From NCBI GenBank assembly GCA_964387645.1, contig CAYLYM010000043.1, positions 1-27,884 of the forward strand: 27,884 nt of DNA, in the 5' to 3' direction. This document shows, piece after piece, positions 26,283-27,884 of the stretch. A model generated the notes under the pieces. The model had not been told where the DNA came from. It ran no database searches and was given only the letters and a program-made list of their open reading frames with translations. Each line of letters starts with the position of its first letter. Within the stretch, counting starts at the first letter, position 1. Made by a program: the position numbers and the translations under genes. The DNA is from CAYLYM01 sp964387645. Its GTDB lineage: Bacteria; Calditrichota; Calditrichia; RBG-13-44-9.

Positions 26283-26379
26283 TTGAAACTTTTGAGAAAA
26301 TGAGTAGAGATATGATTCCTGCATTCTGTAAAGCTGAATTTTATTTTGGAGGGAAAAGCAGGAATCTACAAAGTTTCAA
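26283..26379. repeat. Nested inverted repeats, possible 3'-end RNA structure
   Basis: TTGAAACTTT (26283-26292) pairs with AAAGTTTCAA (26370-26379), and inside it GATTCCTGC (26314-26322) pairs with GCAGGAATC (26358-26366). The two stems share one axis with asymmetric spacers (21 and 3 bases). The structure starts one base after the fucosidase stop codon. No T run follows, so Rho-independent termination is uncertain; a stabilising 3' structure or a small mobile-element remnant are alternatives. Confidence 0.5.
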
Positions 26380-26551
26380 ATAATTATATAAAATGAGAAA
26401 AGTTTTAAAAATATTTTTGTCTAACAAATATGATATTAAAATATTATGAATAGTGATTTTTATATTTAAAATATTTAAACATTAGATATAATTGAGAATT
26501 ATTTTAAAATATTTTAACATTTAAATAAAAACAAACAAAAAGATTTTTTGC

Positions 26552-26580
26552 TTGACTAACAAATGGAAATTTAATAAGTT
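26552..26580 (+). promoter_or_regulatory. Promoter for the terminal sulfatase-superfamily gene
   Basis: TTGACT at 26552-26557 matches five of six -35 positions. A -10 at the same 17-base spacing as the upstream operon promoter would be TAAGTT at 26575-26580, a weak match. Its distance to the palindrome centre is the same as at 15213, which supports the call. Confidence 0.55.
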
Positions 26581-26589
26581 GTAAGAGAG

Positions 26590-26605
26590 ATGCACACGTG
26601 TGCAT
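26590..26605. promoter_or_regulatory. 16-bp perfect palindrome, second copy of the probable operator
   Basis: ATGCACACGTGTGCAT is a perfect palindrome and fits the LacI-family pattern TGNANNCGNNTNCA exactly. Its core GCACACGTGTGC is identical to that at 15253-15264. It lies at the expected transcription start of the last gene. Confidence 0.75.
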
Positions 26606-26686
26606 TACTTAAATTATTTTTTCTAAAAGATATTTTAATTTTTGTTTAAAATTGTATTAAAAATTAAAAAAATTGAGGAGGTAAAA

Positions 26687-27884
26687 TTGTCAGCTAGCAA
26701 ATTAAATGTAATATTATTAACTATCGATACACTTAGAAAAGATGCTTTAGGATGTTATGGGAATGATATAGGTCTTACTCCTTTCATCGATTCTTTAAAA
26801 AATAAGTCTATACTATTCAATAGGTGTCAAGCTGTTGGCCCTTATACTCAAGCAAGTTTCCCGGGAATTTTAACTTCTTCTTTTTATTTACAGTTCGGTA
26901 AAGAAAGAAAACTGTCTACTAAAAGAACTTTAATTTCGGAAGTTTTAAAAAGATCTGGTTATATCACAGCAGCTTTTCACTCCAATCCTTATCTCTCAGA
27001 TTATTTCGGATGGAATCGCGGATGGGATCAATTCTATGATTCAATGCAAGACAGTGTTACTGATATTACACCATATATTTTGGGTGATGTAATCAATGAA
27101 AAAGTTAAAAGTTGGCTTAATTCGTATAAAGAAAAATACGATGACAAACCATTTTTTCTATGGACTCATTACATGGATGTTCATGAACCTTATGTTCCAG
27201 ATAAAAAATATGTAGATGTGGTAGATCCAGGTATTGATATGACTAAAGATGAAATGTTTGCTTTATTTAAGGAAGTTCTACTCCCACGAAAAGTTGATAA
27301 TCCAGAAAAAGTTGAAATTCTTAAAAAATTATATTATGCACATGTAAGAGAAGTGGATGATTATGTTAAAGAATTTTTTGAAATTTTAGAAGATTCGAAT
27401 GTACTAGAAAATTCTATTGTAATTATCACTTCCGATCATGGAGACGAGTTTAATGATCATGGTGGACTTTCTCATGATGGGAAGATGTATAGTGAATTAA
27501 TAAATGTTCCTCTTATTATATATGATCCCAATTTAAAGGAATGTAAACTCTGTGATACAGTTGTTAGTGGCGCAGATATTCCACCTACAATAGCATATCT
27601 TTTTGGAATTGATTCTCCTTCAGAGTGGCATGGACAACCTCTTTTACCACTTGATCAGTATCAATCTAAAGGCAGTTTTGGAGTTGCTATGGGAAAAATT
27701 GGGCACAAGGCTAAAGAAACTGATCGACCAGTTTATTTTTACCAGGAAGATAATTTAAGAATTAGTTATCGAGTGGAAAATAATCATTGGGAAATGTATG
27801 ATCTTGAAGAAGATCCAAAAGAAAAAAATAATATATTCGATGACTCGGCTGCAGCAAAAGAGATGAAAGAAAAATTATTGTCGA
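26687..27884 (+). CDS. Cytoplasmic sulfatase-superfamily hydrolase with Thr in place of formylglycine Cys (3' partial)
   Basis: A TTG at 26687, five bases after GAGGAGG, opens a frame that runs off the window end (399 codons). Unlike the other sulfatases it has no Tat or Sec signal and begins directly with the fold: LNVILLTIDTLRKDALGCYG, where Asp14 is kept but the second metal aspartate is Thr15. The nucleophile region reads AVGPYTQASFPGILTS: Thr54 stands exactly where the formylglycine cysteine should be and Phe58 replaces the motif arginine. HYMDVHEPYVPD, TSDHGDEFNDHGG and WEMYDLEEDPKE are otherwise typical. Members with this GP-x-T-x-x-SFP motif occur in bacteria and archaea; a Thr nucleophile suggests phosphodiesterase or phosphotransferase-like chemistry, or an FGly-independent sulfatase. 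Activity is not known to me. Confidence 0.85.
   Translation, partial: MSASKLNVILLTIDTLRKDALGCYGNDIGLTPFIDSLKNKSILFNRCQAVGPYTQASFPGILTSSFYLQFGKERKLSTKRTLISEVLKRSGYITAAFHSNPYLSDYFGWNRGWDQFYDSMQDSVTDITPYILGDVINEKVKSWLNSYKEKYDDKPFFLWTHYMDVHEPYVPDKKYVDVVDPGIDMTKDEMFALFKEVLLPRKVDNPEKVEILKKLYYAHVREVDDYVKEFFEILEDSNVLENSIVIITSDHGDEFNDHGGLSHDGKMYSELINVPLIIYDPNLKECKLCDTVVSGADIPPTIAYLFGIDSPSEWHGQPLLPLDQYQSKGSFGVAMGKIGHKAKETDRPVYFYQEDNLRISYRVENNHWEMYDLEEDPKEKNNIFDDSAAAKEMKEKLLS

Larger units (their letters stand above)
26282..26686. other. Intergenic region with nested inverted repeat, promoter and operator
   Basis: About 400 AT-rich bases without an ORF. From left to right it holds a nested inverted repeat just after the fucosidase stop, about 170 bases in which I see nothing, a promoter, the 16-bp palindrome and a GAGGAGG binding site at 26675-26681. 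All but the last have their own entries. Confidence 0.75.

Noticed and set aside
11367..26308. 12-mer AAAATGAGTAGA downstream of both GH29 genes
   Set aside because: Shared AT-rich 12-mers are expected by chance in 28 kb, and there is no symmetry or shared spacing to support a role.
1..27884. tRNA, rRNA, CRISPR arrays, insertion sequences
   Set aside because: No cloverleaf or rRNA-like segments, no regularly spaced direct repeats and no transposase-like frames were seen on either strand.

Overview
The window is AT-rich DNA, apparently from a metagenome scaffold: two runs of exactly 100 N mark joins of unknown length. Every gene I can support lies on the + strand. The left end carries a protein with a type IX secretion (T9SS)-like C-terminal sorting domain, two PorV/FadL-like outer-membrane barrels and, further on, a GWxTD-domain protein. 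That combination points to a diderm of the FCB group (Bacteroidota, Ignavibacteria, Calditrichota, Marinimicrobia and relatives). I cannot name the phylum from sequence alone.

Layout. 1-3512: the C-terminal part of a T9SS-type cargo protein and two outer-membrane barrel genes. 4018-4830: a TauE/SafE-family anion permease. 5016-6821: a Tat-exported sulfatase, then the broken start of a second sulfatase that runs into the first gap. 6922-9612: a middle contig with one TPR/GWxTD gene. 9824-14698: a GH29 alpha-L-fucosidase and two sulfatases. 15213-15274: a strong promoter overlapped by a 32-bp perfect palindrome. 15569-26281: a probable operon of two tandem paralogous sulfatases, a lipoprotein beta-helix glycosidase (GH141-like), two more sulfatases and a lipoprotein GH29 fucosidase. 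26552-26605: a second promoter/palindrome with the same geometry, followed by a sulfatase-superfamily gene that runs off the window end.

How it fits together. Seven intact FGly-type sulfatases, two GH29 enzymes and one GH141-like protein suggest a locus for stripping sulfate and fucose from a sulfated, fucose-containing glycan such as algal fucoidan or a sulfated host or extracellular glycan. This is inference from families; the true substrate is unknown. The intact sulfatases carry twin-arginine signals, so they should be matured in the cytoplasm and exported folded. The glycosidases carry Sec or lipoprotein signals. No SusC/SusD pair, endo-fucanase, sulfatase-maturing enzyme, regulator gene or fucose catabolic gene is visible here.

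The most notable non-coding signal is the pair of identical 12-bp palindromic cores (GCACACGTGTGC). Each is centred 45.5 bp downstream of the first base of a TTGAC -35 box, which looks like a LacI-type operator pair defining a regulon.
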